A DNA stretch of 64,000 nt from Roseiarcus sp963782255. GTDB taxonomy: Bacteria; Pseudomonadota; Alphaproteobacteria; Rhizobiales; Beijerinckiaceae. This document shows, piece by piece, positions 24,139 through 32,689 of the stretch. Below the pieces are notes generated by a model. The model had not been told where the DNA came from. It ran no database searches and worked only from the letters and a program-made list of their open reading frames with translations. Each line of letters opens with the position of its first letter. Position 1 is the stretch's first letter. A program made the translations under genes and the position numbers. The stretch is from positions 5,518,001-5,582,000 of the forward strand of contig CAWAIS010000001.1 of assembly GCA_963782255.1 (NCBI GenBank), written 5' to 3'.

Positions 24139-25650
24139 CTACCGCACGGGCGAGAGCTGTGCGCTCGCCTGCGCGTCGCCCACGGTGTCGAGGCCATAAA
24201 CATCGTCGCGGAAGTTGGCGGGGCCGTCGCCGTTCGCCCAGCCGGTGAGATAGACCCAGATGACCGGCACGGCGTGGACGAGCCGGATGTCGTAAGGCGC
24301 GCCCTCCTTCACCTTCGCCTGCATCGCCGCCTTGTCCCACGCCCCGCCTGGCGCCCCTGTTCCCTGCAACAGCCACTCGGCCAGGTCGTAGACGCCCTGC
24401 ACCCGGACGCAGCCGTGGCTCAGGAACCGGTAGTCGGCGCCGAACAGGCGCTTCGAGGGCGTGTCGTGCATGTAGACGGCGAGCTTGTTCGGCATGCCGA
24501 TGCGGATCGAGCCCAGGGAATTGCCGGCGCCCGAATCCTGCCTGAGCGTGTAGTCGGCGGCCCGTTGCGTGCTCCAGTTTACGGCCCGCGGATTGATCTC
24601 CTGGCCCGAGCCGTCGAGGATGCGGATCTTGGCGCGCGTCAGATAGCCGGGATCGCGCTGCATGCGCGGAATGATTTCCTTCTTGATGATCGAGGTCGGC
24701 ACCGTCCATGTCGGATTGAGGTTGACGACCTGGATATGGGCCGCGATCTCGGGCGAGGGGTGCTCCGGATCGCCGACGATCGCGACGTAGCGGCGCGCGA
24801 CGCGCCCGTTCTCGACCGCTTCGACCGAGAGCGACGGCAGGTTGACGACGACGTAGCGATCGTCGAACGAGAAATTCAGGCCCGCGAGACGATTGGCGCT
24901 CGAAGCGAGCTGTTTGAACCGCACCGCGGCCGGAACGTTGATCGCCTTCAAGGTCTCGCCGGCGACGACGCCCGTCTGTCTCAGTCCCATGCGCGCCTGA
25001 AAGCGCTTGACCGCCGCCGTCAGCTCAGGGTCCCATGTCTGTCGGCCGGCGAGACTCCGGTCGAGATCGCCCTCGATTGCGAGGCGCTTGCGCAACTCTG
25101 CGACGGCCGGTCCCTTCGCGCCCGGATGCAGCGCGACGACGTCGGTCGGCCAGCCGCCGGCGTCGGCGATGGCGGCGTAGCGTTCGGAGACCTTGGCGGT
25201 CACGAAGAACGTGTTGGGCTGGACGGTCGGCGCAGGGTCGTTCGAGAGCGCCGTCTGCAGCGGCGGAGGAGGCGGCGCGACCCGTTTGGGCTTCGCGGCG
25301 GCGGGCGTTGCGGCAGGGGGCGTTGCGGCAGGGGGCGTTGCGGATGGAATCGCATTGGCGGTCGGCGGCGGATTGCCGGGCGCGGGGCCCGGGCTCACCG
25401 CCGGCGTCGCGGCGCCGGTCTCTTTCGGCATGAACGGGTTCGGCGGCGTCGCGCCGGACGTGGCGGCCGGCGCCGGGGCGGGCGACGCGCTGGTCGCAGC
25501 AGGCGGCGAAGCCGGCGAAGCGCTGGATGCGGCGGGAGCGGACTGCGCCGAAGGCGTGGACTCCGCCGGCGCCGTCTGCTGCGCCAAGGCGCCGGAGAGC
25601 ATGAGCGGCGCGCAAAGCAAGACGCCGGGAAGCAAGAAGCGAATCTTCAT
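24139..25650 (-). CDS. L,D-transpeptidase (YkuD domain) with peptidoglycan-binding domain
   Basis: 503 residues. A signal peptide (MKIRFLLPGVLLCAPLMLSG, ALAQ) is followed by a ~110-residue Ala/Pro/Ser-rich linker with exact repeats. A peptidoglycan-binding module lies near 170-235 (HPGAKGPAVAELRKRLAIEG). The YkuD catalytic domain follows from ~265, with VVNLPSLSVEAVENGRVARR, the conserved His in YMHDTPSKRLFG, and the active site RFLSHGCVRVQG with the catalytic Cys. Such YcbB-like enzymes make 3-3 crosslinks in periplasmic peptidoglycan. Polar-growing Rhizobiales typically carry several. It is convergent with nothing; lutC lies upstream on the same strand. Confidence 0.93.
   Translation of the reverse strand: MKIRFLLPGVLLCAPLMLSGALAQQTAPAESTPSAQSAPAASSASPASPPAATSASPAPAPAATSGATPPNPFMPKETGAATPAVSPGPAPGNPPPTANAIPSATPPAATPPAATPAAAKPKRVAPPPPPLQTALSNDPAPTVQPNTFFVTAKVSERYAAIADAGGWPTDVVALHPGAKGPAVAELRKRLAIEGDLDRSLAGRQTWDPELTAAVKRFQARMGLRQTGVVAGETLKAINVPAAVRFKQLASSANRLAGLNFSFDDRYVVVNLPSLSVEAVENGRVARRYVAIVGDPEHPSPEIAAHIQVVNLNPTWTVPTSIIKKEIIPRMQRDPGYLTRAKIRILDGSGQEINPRAVNWSTQRAADYTLRQDSGAGNSLGSIRIGMPNKLAVYMHDTPSKRLFGADYRFLSHGCVRVQGVYDLAEWLLQGTGAPGGAWDKAAMQAKVKEGAPYDIRLVHAVPVIWVYLTGWANGDGPANFRDDVYGLDTVGDAQASAQLSPVR
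25306..25344. repeat. 15-bp tandem repeat in the L,D-transpeptidase linker
   Basis: The unit CGTTGCGGCAGGGGG occurs twice exactly (25306-25320, 25321-25335), then nine matching bases of a third. On the coding strand it encodes the repeated pentapeptide P-P-A-A-T of the linker between signal peptide and peptidoglycan-binding domain. A repeat of this kind can change length by slippage without shifting the frame. Confidence 0.8.
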
Positions 25651-25779
25651 CCAAAACCCAACCCGATCGCGTGGGGCGTCTCATGCGCCCTTGGCCGAAT
25701 CGGGCGCCCCCGACGCGGGAATAGCGTGCGCGGGTTGGTAAGGACGCACAACGGCTTTCTTGCGGCAGGATGCGCGCGT

Positions 25780-26448
25780 TCAACCCGCGATGACGATGTG
25801 GAGCCGGCGCGGCCCATGCGCGCCGAGGAGCAGGGTCTGCTCGATGTCGGCGGAGCGCGACGGCCCGGTGATCAAATTGAGCGTGCGCGGCGCGCCGCCC
25901 TTGCCGTAGGCAAGCCGCAGCTTGGCGAACACGCTCTCGTAATCGGCGACGATCTCGTCGCGCTTGACGACGACGATCTGATTGTCGGGCAGGAAATTGA
26001 GCGTCGTCGGATTGTCGGCGCCCGAAACGAGCGCGAGCGTGCCCGTCTCCGCAATTCCCGCAAAGGCGAACGACACCGCGTTGACGTCGTGTCCCTCCGA
26101 GGCGCCCCGCTCGATTTCGAGCGCGGTCGCCCCCCAGGGCATCGCGCTCAGCCGCTCGTCCGCGCCCATGCGCAAGGTCGCCGGGCAATTGTTGTCGCGC
26201 AGGAACCGGGCGGCTTCCTCCGGCACGTTGGCGAGCGCCGGGACTTCGGCGACGGTCGCCTGCGCCCGCCCGGCCTCCGCCTTGAAGGTCGCGACCCGCG
26301 TCTCCGTGTCTCCTTGCCCGCGCTCAGGGACGACGCCAGGCGGCGACTTGGCGAGCCGCGCCTCGACCTCGAACTTCCGCGGCGCCTCGTCGCCAGCGAC
26401 GCCGAGCGAGCGCCGGATGTTGGCGAAGACCGCGTCGCGCGCGCTCAC
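25780..26448 (-). CDS. lutC: LUD-domain protein LutC (lactate utilisation)
   Basis: 222 residues from GTG 26448, which overlaps the lutB stop as GTGA and has GGAG just upstream. A longer frame (to 26763) runs antisense-like through lutB and was rejected. It starts VSARDAVFANIRRSLGVAG. The LUD fold shows in HDVNAVSFAFAGIAETGTLA and VVKRDEIVADYESVFAKLR, ending RRLHIVIAG. LutC forms with LutA and LutB the iron-sulfur L-lactate dehydrogenase complex that makes pyruvate. It is the last gene of lutABC. Confidence 0.92.
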   Translation of the reverse strand: MSARDAVFANIRRSLGVAGDEAPRKFEVEARLAKSPPGVVPERGQGDTETRVATFKAEAGRAQATVAEVPALANVPEEAARFLRDNNCPATLRMGADERLSAMPWGATALEIERGASEGHDVNAVSFAFAGIAETGTLALVSGADNPTTLNFLPDNQIVVVKRDEIVADYESVFAKLRLAYGKGGAPRTLNLITGPSRSADIEQTLLLGAHGPRRLHIVIAG

Positions 26449-27872
26449 TTGACCGCTCCGCTTTTCGCCCGCCATTGGCTTTGAAATGTCGTGCGCTCCG
26501 GCGCGGCGAGATCGCGGTAGCGCGTCCAGCCGCCGGCCATGGGCGCCCAGGAGAACCGTCCCTTGCCGCGGCCCGCGAGATGCATAACGCGCGCGGCGAG
26601 GCCGGTCGCGAAGCGATAGAGCGCAGGACGCCTGGCGAAGAACGCCCAGAAGCCGAGGCCGTAGCGGACGGGCGCGGGCGACAGCCGGCGCTCGAATTCG
26701 CGCTCGCGCCAGTGGCGCATCATCTTTGGCAGCGGGATGCGGACTGGGCAGACCTCTTCGCACCGGCCGCAGAACGTCGACGCGTTCGGCAATTGTCCGC
26801 CTTCAGCGACGCCGATCAGCGACGGCGTCAAGACAGCGCCCATCGGCCCCGGATAGACCCAGCCGTAGGCGTGCCCCCCCACCGCCTGATAGACCGGGCA
26901 ATGGTTCATGCAGGCGCCGCAGCGGATGCAGCGCAGCATGTCCTCGAACTGGCCGCCGAGCATCGACGAACGGCCGTTGTCGAGGATGACGACGTGATAG
27001 GCGGACGGCCCGTCGGGATCGCTGGCGCGGCGCGGCCCGGTCGAAAACGTCGTGTAGACGGCGGCGTCCTGCCCGGTCGCCGAGCGCGCCAGCACCCGAA
27101 GGAGCTGCGCCGCGTCCTCGAGCGTCGGCACGATCTTCTCGATCGAGGCGATGACGATGTGGACGTCGGGCAGGATCTGCGTCAGGTCGCCGTTGCCCTC
27201 GTTGGTGACGATGATCGACGTCCCGGTCTCGGCGACAAGGAAATTCGCGCCGGTCACGCCGACGTCGGCCGCCAGGAACTTCGCCCGCAGAATCGCGCGC
27301 GCCTCGGCCAGGAGTTGTTCAGGCTGGGAAAGATCGCGATTGGCCGGGAGGTCGCGGTGCGCCCTGCGGAATTCCTGCTCGACGTCGTGCTTCGTCACAT
27401 GGATCGCCGGCGCGATGATGTGCGAAGGCGCTTCGCCGCGGAGCTGGATGATGTATTCACCGAGGTCCGTCTCGACCGCCTCGATCCCCTCCGCCTCGAG
27501 CGCCTGATTGAGGCCGATCTCCTCCGAGATCATCGACTTGCCCTTGGTGACGCTTTTTGCGCCGATGGACTTGCAGAGGCCGATGACGATGCGACGCGCC
27601 TCGTCCGCGTCCTGAGCGTAATGCACGTGGCCGCCGCTCTCCGTGACCTTCTGCTCATAAGACTCGAGGTAGAGGTCGAGATGCGCGAGCGTGTGGTTCT
27701 TGATCGCGCGGGCGCTGTCGCGCAGCGCTTCGAACTCCGGCAGTCGGGCGGCCGCGGCGGCCCGGTGGTAAGTGAAATTCCGGGCATGGACCAGCGCGCC
27801 CTGGAGGCGCGCGTCGGCCAGCGCCTCGTGCGCGTTCTCCTTGAAATGCGGCGTGGTCGCGACGGCGCTCAT
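26445..27872 (-). CDS. lutB: Iron-sulfur protein LutB (lactate utilisation)
   Basis: 475 residues from ATG 27872, which overlaps the lutA stop as ATGA and follows AAGGAGCG. The N-terminal two-thirds is a LUD domain: KSIGAKSVTKGKSMISEEIG, GVTGANFLVAETGTSIIVTN. Two 4Fe-4S clusters follow, CIRCGACMNHCPVYQAVGGH and CGRCEEVCPVRIPLP. The C-terminus ends in a short hydrophobic-basic tail. It is the electron-transfer centre of the LutABC lactate oxidase at the inner face of the membrane. Confidence 0.95.
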   Translation of the reverse strand: MSAVATTPHFKENAHEALADARLQGALVHARNFTYHRAAAAARLPEFEALRDSARAIKNHTLAHLDLYLESYEQKVTESGGHVHYAQDADEARRIVIGLCKSIGAKSVTKGKSMISEEIGLNQALEAEGIEAVETDLGEYIIQLRGEAPSHIIAPAIHVTKHDVEQEFRRAHRDLPANRDLSQPEQLLAEARAILRAKFLAADVGVTGANFLVAETGTSIIVTNEGNGDLTQILPDVHIVIASIEKIVPTLEDAAQLLRVLARSATGQDAAVYTTFSTGPRRASDPDGPSAYHVVILDNGRSSMLGGQFEDMLRCIRCGACMNHCPVYQAVGGHAYGWVYPGPMGAVLTPSLIGVAEGGQLPNASTFCGRCEEVCPVRIPLPKMMRHWREREFERRLSPAPVRYGLGFWAFFARRPALYRFATGLAARVMHLAGRGKGRFSWAPMAGGWTRYRDLAAPERTTFQSQWRAKSGAVK

Positions 27873-28672
27873 CGCTGGCGCTCCTTCTGGCTCTCGCCAA
27901 TCGCCGGCCCGTCCGCCATGCCGGCCAGAACCTCGGCGACGTGGCGCGCCTTGACCGGCGAGCCCTCGCGCTGAAGCTTGCCGACCATGTTCATGAGGCA
28001 TCCGAGATCGCCCGCGAGCACCGTCTCCGCCCTGGTTGCGCCGATGTCCGCCGCCTTGCGCTGAACGATCGCATTGGAAAGCTCGCCGTATTTGGCCGCG
28101 AACAGCCCGCCGAAGCCGCAGCAGGTCTCGGCCTCCTCGAGTTCGACGAGGCTCAAGCCCTCGACGCTGCGGAGGAGCCGGCGCGGCTGCGTCTTGACGC
28201 CGAGCTCCCTCAGGCCCGCGCAGGAATCGTGATAGGTCACCGTTCCGTCGTAACGGGCGCTCACCCTCTCGACGCCCAGGACATCGACGAGGAAGCTCAC
28301 GAGCTCATGCGTCTTCTCGGCGAAGCGCTCGGCTTTGGTCGCCATGTCCGGCTCGCCGGCGAAGAGGTCGGGATAGTGCTTCGCCAGCATTCCGCCGCAG
28401 GACCCGCTCGGCGCGACGACGTAGTCGCAGTCCTCGAACGCCGCGATCGCCTGCTCGGCAAGCGCCTTGGCGGTCGCCCGGTCGCCGGAATTGTATGCCG
28501 GCTGCCCGCAGCAGGTCTGGCTCGGGACGACGACCTTGCACCCCGCGTCCTCGAGCAGCTTGACGGCGGCGAAGCCGACGGTCGGCCGGATGATGTCGAC
28601 GAGGCAGGTGACGAACAGGCCCACGCGCGGCTGGGTCTTGGTTTGGCCGGAAGCGGCCGGCGTTTCGCTCAT
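27869..28672 (-). CDS. lutA: Cysteine-rich protein LutA (lactate utilisation)
   Basis: 267 residues from ATG 28672. Two CCG (cysteine-rich) domains: VPSQTCCGQPAYNSGDRATA with SGSCGGMLAKHYP, and HDSCAGLRELG with EEAETCCGFGGLFAAKYGEL. The pattern C-x31-39-C-C-G-x-P is the family hallmark and binds an unusual iron-sulfur cluster, as in heterodisulfide reductase. It is the first gene of lutABC, and all three genes overlap by four bases. It is divergent from pncB with about 75 bases between starts. Confidence 0.94.
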   Translation of the reverse strand: MSETPAASGQTKTQPRVGLFVTCLVDIIRPTVGFAAVKLLEDAGCKVVVPSQTCCGQPAYNSGDRATAKALAEQAIAAFEDCDYVVAPSGSCGGMLAKHYPDLFAGEPDMATKAERFAEKTHELVSFLVDVLGVERVSARYDGTVTYHDSCAGLRELGVKTQPRRLLRSVEGLSLVELEEAETCCGFGGLFAAKYGELSNAIVQRKAADIGATRAETVLAGDLGCLMNMVGKLQREGSPVKARHVAEVLAGMADGPAIGESQKERQR

Positions 28673-28746
28673 AAGCTGCCATTTCCCTGCAACGAACGTC
28701 CAAGCGCGCCCTTGTAGCCTACCGCTCGGCTCCGTAAGTTCGCACA

Positions 28747-30060
28747 ATGGCCACGGATATCGCAACCCGCGTCTACAACCACGCCTTCCGGATCGACCCT
28801 GCGATCCGGACGCTGCTCGACACGGATTTCTACAAGCTGCTCATGCTCCAGATGATCTGGAAAATGCATCCTGAGCGGCAAGTGACCTTTCAGCTCATCA
28901 ACCGGACGGCCTCGGTGCGGCTCGCCGACATCGTCGAGGAGCGCGAACTCATCGACCAGCTCGATCACGCCCGCACCATAAGGTTCGCCAAGAACGAACT
29001 GATCTGGCTGGCGGGCAACACCTTCTACGGCACGCGGCATATCTTCGAGCCTGAATTCATGGAGTGGCTGGCCGATTTCCAGTTGCCGGACTACGAGCTC
29101 ACCAAGCGCCACGGGCAGTACGAACTGCGTTTCGCCGGCCCCTGGACGGGCACGACGATGTGGGAGATCCCGGCGCTCGCGATCATCAACGAACTGCGCG
29201 CGCGCGCCGCGATGCGCGGCATGAGCCGCTTCGACCTCGACGTCCTTTACGCGCGCGCCAAGGCCAAGCTGTGGTCGAAGGTCGAGCGCCTGCGCGTTCT
29301 CGAACGCGAAACGCCGGTCAAGCTTTCCGATTTCGGAACCCGAAGGCGGCACGGCTTTCTCTGGCACCGCTGGTGCGTCGAGGCGCTGCAGGAGGGCCTC
29401 GGCGAAAATTTCATCGGCACGTCCAATGTCAAGCACGCGATGGACACGGGCCTCGAGGCGATCGGCACCAACGCGCACGAACTGCCGATGGTCTACGCGG
29501 CGATTGCGCGCGACGACGACGGGATACGCGCGGCGCCCTATAATGTGCTGAAGGACTGGGCCCAGATGTACGGCGGCAATCTCCTGATCGTCCTGCCCGA
29601 CTGCTTCGGCACGACCGCCTTCCTGCGCGACGCGCCCGACTGGGTCGCTGACTGGAAGGGCGCGCGGCCCGATTCCAAGCTGCCGATCGAGGGGGCTCGC
29701 GAGTTGATCGCGTGGTGGAAGAAGCGCGGCCGCGATCCGAGGGAGAAGCTCATGGTGCTCTCGGACGCAATGGACGTCGATTCGATCGAGGAGTCGGCCC
29801 GGGCGCTGCACGGCCAGGTCAATCTTTCGTTCGGCTGGGGCACCAATCTGACCAACGATTTCAGGGGCTGCGCGCCGGCCGGCGTCGACGGCGAGCTCCG
29901 GGCGATATCGCTGGTCTGCAAGGTCGTGGAGGCCGACGGCCGGCCCGCCGTCAAACTGTCGGACAATCCGAACAAGGCGATGGGGCCGCCGGAGGAAGTC
30001 GAACGGTACAGGCGCATCTTCGGCGTCAGCGGAATGTCGAAGCAGCCGGTGGAGGTCTGA
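28747..30060 (+). CDS. pncB: Nicotinate phosphoribosyltransferase
   Basis: 437 residues, near the proteobacterial norm. The N-terminal LLDTDFYKLLMLQMIWKMHP matches the family start. AIGTNAHELPMVYAAIARDD carries the His that is phosphorylated during ATP-driven turnover. LPDCFGTTAFLRDAPDWVAD and LSFGWGTNLTNDFRG line the phosphoribosyl site. It makes nicotinate mononucleotide from nicotinate and PRPP for NAD salvage. glcD starts 6 bases after its stop, so it heads an unusual operon with glycolate oxidase. NAD synthase (nadE) is elsewhere in the window. Confidence 0.95.
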   Translation: MATDIATRVYNHAFRIDPAIRTLLDTDFYKLLMLQMIWKMHPERQVTFQLINRTASVRLADIVEERELIDQLDHARTIRFAKNELIWLAGNTFYGTRHIFEPEFMEWLADFQLPDYELTKRHGQYELRFAGPWTGTTMWEIPALAIINELRARAAMRGMSRFDLDVLYARAKAKLWSKVERLRVLERETPVKLSDFGTRRRHGFLWHRWCVEALQEGLGENFIGTSNVKHAMDTGLEAIGTNAHELPMVYAAIARDDDGIRAAPYNVLKDWAQMYGGNLLIVLPDCFGTTAFLRDAPDWVADWKGARPDSKLPIEGARELIAWWKKRGRDPREKLMVLSDAMDVDSIEESARALHGQVNLSFGWGTNLTNDFRGCAPAGVDGELRAISLVCKVVEADGRPAVKLSDNPNKAMGPPEEVERYRRIFGVSGMSKQPVEV

Positions 30061-30065
30061 GAGTC

Positions 30066-31499
30066 ATGTCGCGCATCGCTTTTCCCAAGCTCGACGAAAC
30101 GATCCTCGCGCGCCGCGACTCGATCGTCGAAGGCCTCGCGGCTATCCTCGCTCCGGAATGTCTGATCGCGGACGAGTCCGGCCGCCGCGCCTTCGAGACC
30201 GACGCGCTCACCGCCTATCGCCGGCCGCCGCTTGCAGTGGCGCTTCCGCGCTCGACCGAGGAAGTCGCCCGGGTCATGCGCTTCTGCCGCGATCAGAAGG
30301 TCAACGTGGTGCCGCGCGGAGCGGGTACGTCGCTCTCCGGCGGCGCGATCCCGCAGGAGGACGCCGTCGTCATCGCGCTCACCAAGATGAGCCGCATCCT
30401 GGAGGTCAATCTTGCCGACCGCTACGCGCGGGTCGAGGCGGGGGTGACCAACCTCTCGATCTCTGACGCCGTCGGCCCCGAGGGCTTCTTCTACGCGCCC
30501 GATCCCTCATCGCAGCTCGCCTGCACGATCGGGGGAAACATCGCGATGAACTCGGGCGGCGCCCATTGTCTCAAGTACGGCGTCACCACCAACAACCTCC
30601 TCGGCGTCCGCTTCGTCACCTTCGACGGGGAGATCCTGGACGTCGGCGGCGCGGCGATGGACGCCCCCGGCTATGATTTGCTCGGCCTCATCTGCGGCTC
30701 GGAAGGGCAGCTCGGCATCGTCACCGAAGCAACCGTCCGCCTCATCCCCTCGCCCGAGGGCGCGCGGCCCGTCCTCTTCGGCTTCGCCTCGGTCGAGGAC
30801 GCGAGCGAGTGCGTCGCGGCGATCATCGCGGCGGGCATCGTCCCGGTCGCGATGGAGTACATGGACAAGCCCGCGATCCACATCTGCGAGAATTTCGCCC
30901 ACGCCGGGTATCCGCTCGACGCCGAGGCGATGCTGATCATCGAAGTCGAGGGCAGCGAGGCCGAGATGCAGGCGCTGCTCGGCAAGATCGGCGCCATCGC
31001 CGCGGCGCATCACGTGCGCACTGTCCGCGAATCGATGTCGGCGATGGAAAGCGCGCAGATCTGGAAGGGGCGGAAGTCCGCCTTCGGCGCGACTGGCCGC
31101 GTCGCCGATTACATCTGCATGGACGGAACCGTCCCGACCGGACGTCTGCCCGATGCGCTCAGGCGCACCGGCGAGATCTGCGCGTCCTACGGGCTGCGCG
31201 TCGCCAATGTGTTCCACGCCGGCGACGGAAACATGCATCCTTTGGTCCTCTACAACGTCAATGATCCGAAGGAAGCCGAGAAGGCGGAGGCGGCCGGCGC
31301 CGACATTCTCGCGATGTGCGTCGAGCTCGGCGGATGTCTCACCGGCGAGCACGGCGTCGGCATCGAGAAGCGCGAGCTGATGACGCGCCAGTTCACCGCG
31401 CTCGAGCTTCAGCAGCAGAAGCGCGTGCGCGCCGTGTTCGATCCGGATGGGCGGCTCAATCCAGCCAAGGTGTTTCCGCTCGGCGAGCGCGCCGCATGA
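30066..31499 (+). CDS. glcD: Glycolate oxidase subunit GlcD (FAD-linked)
   Basis: 477 residues from ATG 30066. A longer upstream frame inside pncB was not used. FAD_binding_4 domain: VNVVPRGAGTSLSGGAIPQE and DPSSQLACTIGGNIAMNSGG, then LLGLICGSEGQLGIVTEATV. The C-terminal FAD-oxidase domain has NVFHAGDGNMHPLVLYN and LGGCLTGEHGVGIEKRELM. With GlcE and GlcF it oxidises glycolate to glyoxylate, passing electrons to the respiratory chain. The stop overlaps the glcE start as ATGA. Confidence 0.96.
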   Translation: MSRIAFPKLDETILARRDSIVEGLAAILAPECLIADESGRRAFETDALTAYRRPPLAVALPRSTEEVARVMRFCRDQKVNVVPRGAGTSLSGGAIPQEDAVVIALTKMSRILEVNLADRYARVEAGVTNLSISDAVGPEGFFYAPDPSSQLACTIGGNIAMNSGGAHCLKYGVTTNNLLGVRFVTFDGEILDVGGAAMDAPGYDLLGLICGSEGQLGIVTEATVRLIPSPEGARPVLFGFASVEDASECVAAIIAAGIVPVAMEYMDKPAIHICENFAHAGYPLDAEAMLIIEVEGSEAEMQALLGKIGAIAAAHHVRTVRESMSAMESAQIWKGRKSAFGATGRVADYICMDGTVPTGRLPDALRRTGEICASYGLRVANVFHAGDGNMHPLVLYNVNDPKEAEKAEAAGADILAMCVELGGCLTGEHGVGIEKRELMTRQFTALELQQQKRVRAVFDPDGRLNPAKVFPLGERAA

Positions 31500-32680
31500 C
31501 CGACGTCATGACGCCGGAGCGCGAGTCCGAGGTCGAAGAGATCGTGCGCTCGGCTTGCGCCGAGGGGACGAAGCTCGACATCGTCGGCGGCGACACGCGC
31601 TGCGGGCTCGGGCGCCCGCGCGCCGGCCAACGCAAACTGTCGAGCGCGGGGCTCGCGGGCGTCGTGTTTTACGCTCCGGCGGAAATGACGATCTGCGCCA
31701 GGGCCGGCACGACGATCGACGCCGTCGAGGCGGCGATCGCCGAGCACCGCCAGATCCTGCCGTTCGAACCGATGCGCGCGGAGGCGCTCTGGGGCGCGAA
31801 CGGCAAGCCGACGATCGGCGGCATGGTGGCGACGAACCTCAGTGGGCCGCGCCGCGTCAGCGCGGGCGCGGTGCGCGACGGCGTCTTGGGCCTCAAGCTC
31901 GTCAACGGCCTTGGCCAGGCGATCCGCTGCGGCGGGCGGGTCACGAAGAACGTGACCGGCCTCGATCTCACCAAGCTCAACTGCGGCGCGCACGGCACGC
32001 TCGGCGTGGTGACGGAGGCGACGATCAAGCTTCAACCGAAGCCGGAGACGGAGACGACGCTCGTCATTCCGCATCTCGATGGGGCGCGCGCGATCGAGGC
32101 GATGACGCGCGCGCTCGGCTCTGCGTTCGGCGTCAGCGGCGCGGCCTGGCTGCAAAAGGGCATGGGCGCGGGCGAGGCGCGCATGGTCCTCAGGATCGAA
32201 GGGTTTCCCGAGTCCGTCCGCCACCGCGCGTGGCGGCTCGCGGCGCTGCTCGAGGAGTTTGGCGAACCCCATTACGTCCAGGAGACCGAGTTGCAGGACC
32301 TCTGGGGCGCGATCCGCGACGCCGAATTCATCGCCTCCCCGCGCGATCGGGCCGTCTGGCGGGTCAGCCTTGCGCCGTCGCAAGCCGCAGGCTTCCTCGC
32401 CCGCCTCGGCGACGCCGCTTTGGCGCACTATTATGATTGGGGCGGCGGGATCGTCTGGGTGGCGACGAAGGAGACCGAAGCCGCCGCGGAGGAGGTCCGC
32501 CGCGCATTGGCGCCCGCGGGCGGACACGCGGCCTTGATGCGGGCGAGCGAGGATTTTCGCACGCGCGTCGCCGTGTTTCAGCCGCCGTCCGACCTCGAAC
32601 TCCGGCTCGCGCGCGGCGTCAAGGCGAGTTTCGATCCCGGGGGCGTTCTGAATTTCGGCCGCATGTACGCGGACGTCTAG
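31496..32680 (+). CDS. glcE: Glycolate oxidase subunit GlcE
   Basis: 394 residues from ATG 31496, overlapping the glcD stop by four bases. It carries a single FAD-binding fold: PAEMTICARAGTTIDAVEAA, GANGKPTIGGMVATNLSGPR and VTKNVTGLDLTKLNCGAHGT then LGVVTEATIKL. The C-terminus ends DPGGVLNFGRMYADV, matching the N-P-G-R end of this family. It is the smaller flavin-fold subunit required for the GlcDEF complex. glcF follows after 9 bases. Confidence 0.95.
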   Translation: MTDVMTPERESEVEEIVRSACAEGTKLDIVGGDTRCGLGRPRAGQRKLSSAGLAGVVFYAPAEMTICARAGTTIDAVEAAIAEHRQILPFEPMRAEALWGANGKPTIGGMVATNLSGPRRVSAGAVRDGVLGLKLVNGLGQAIRCGGRVTKNVTGLDLTKLNCGAHGTLGVVTEATIKLQPKPETETTLVIPHLDGARAIEAMTRALGSAFGVSGAAWLQKGMGAGEARMVLRIEGFPESVRHRAWRLAALLEEFGEPHYVQETELQDLWGAIRDAEFIASPRDRAVWRVSLAPSQAAGFLARLGDAALAHYYDWGGGIVWVATKETEAAAEEVRRALAPAGGHAALMRASEDFRTRVAVFQPPSDLELRLARGVKASFDPGGVLNFGRMYADV

Positions 32681-32689
32681 AGGCCTTCC

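Noticed and set aside
23919..24203. 94-codon minus-strand frame between the unknown secreted gene and the L,D-transpeptidase
   Set aside because: It overlaps both neighbours in another frame, is Arg/Ser-rich and has no ribosome site.
24109..26484. 791-codon open frame on the plus strand
   Set aside because: It runs antisense through the L,D-transpeptidase and lutC, both certain genes. Its translation is Arg/Gly/Asp-rich without any motif, as expected for the reverse of GC-rich codons.
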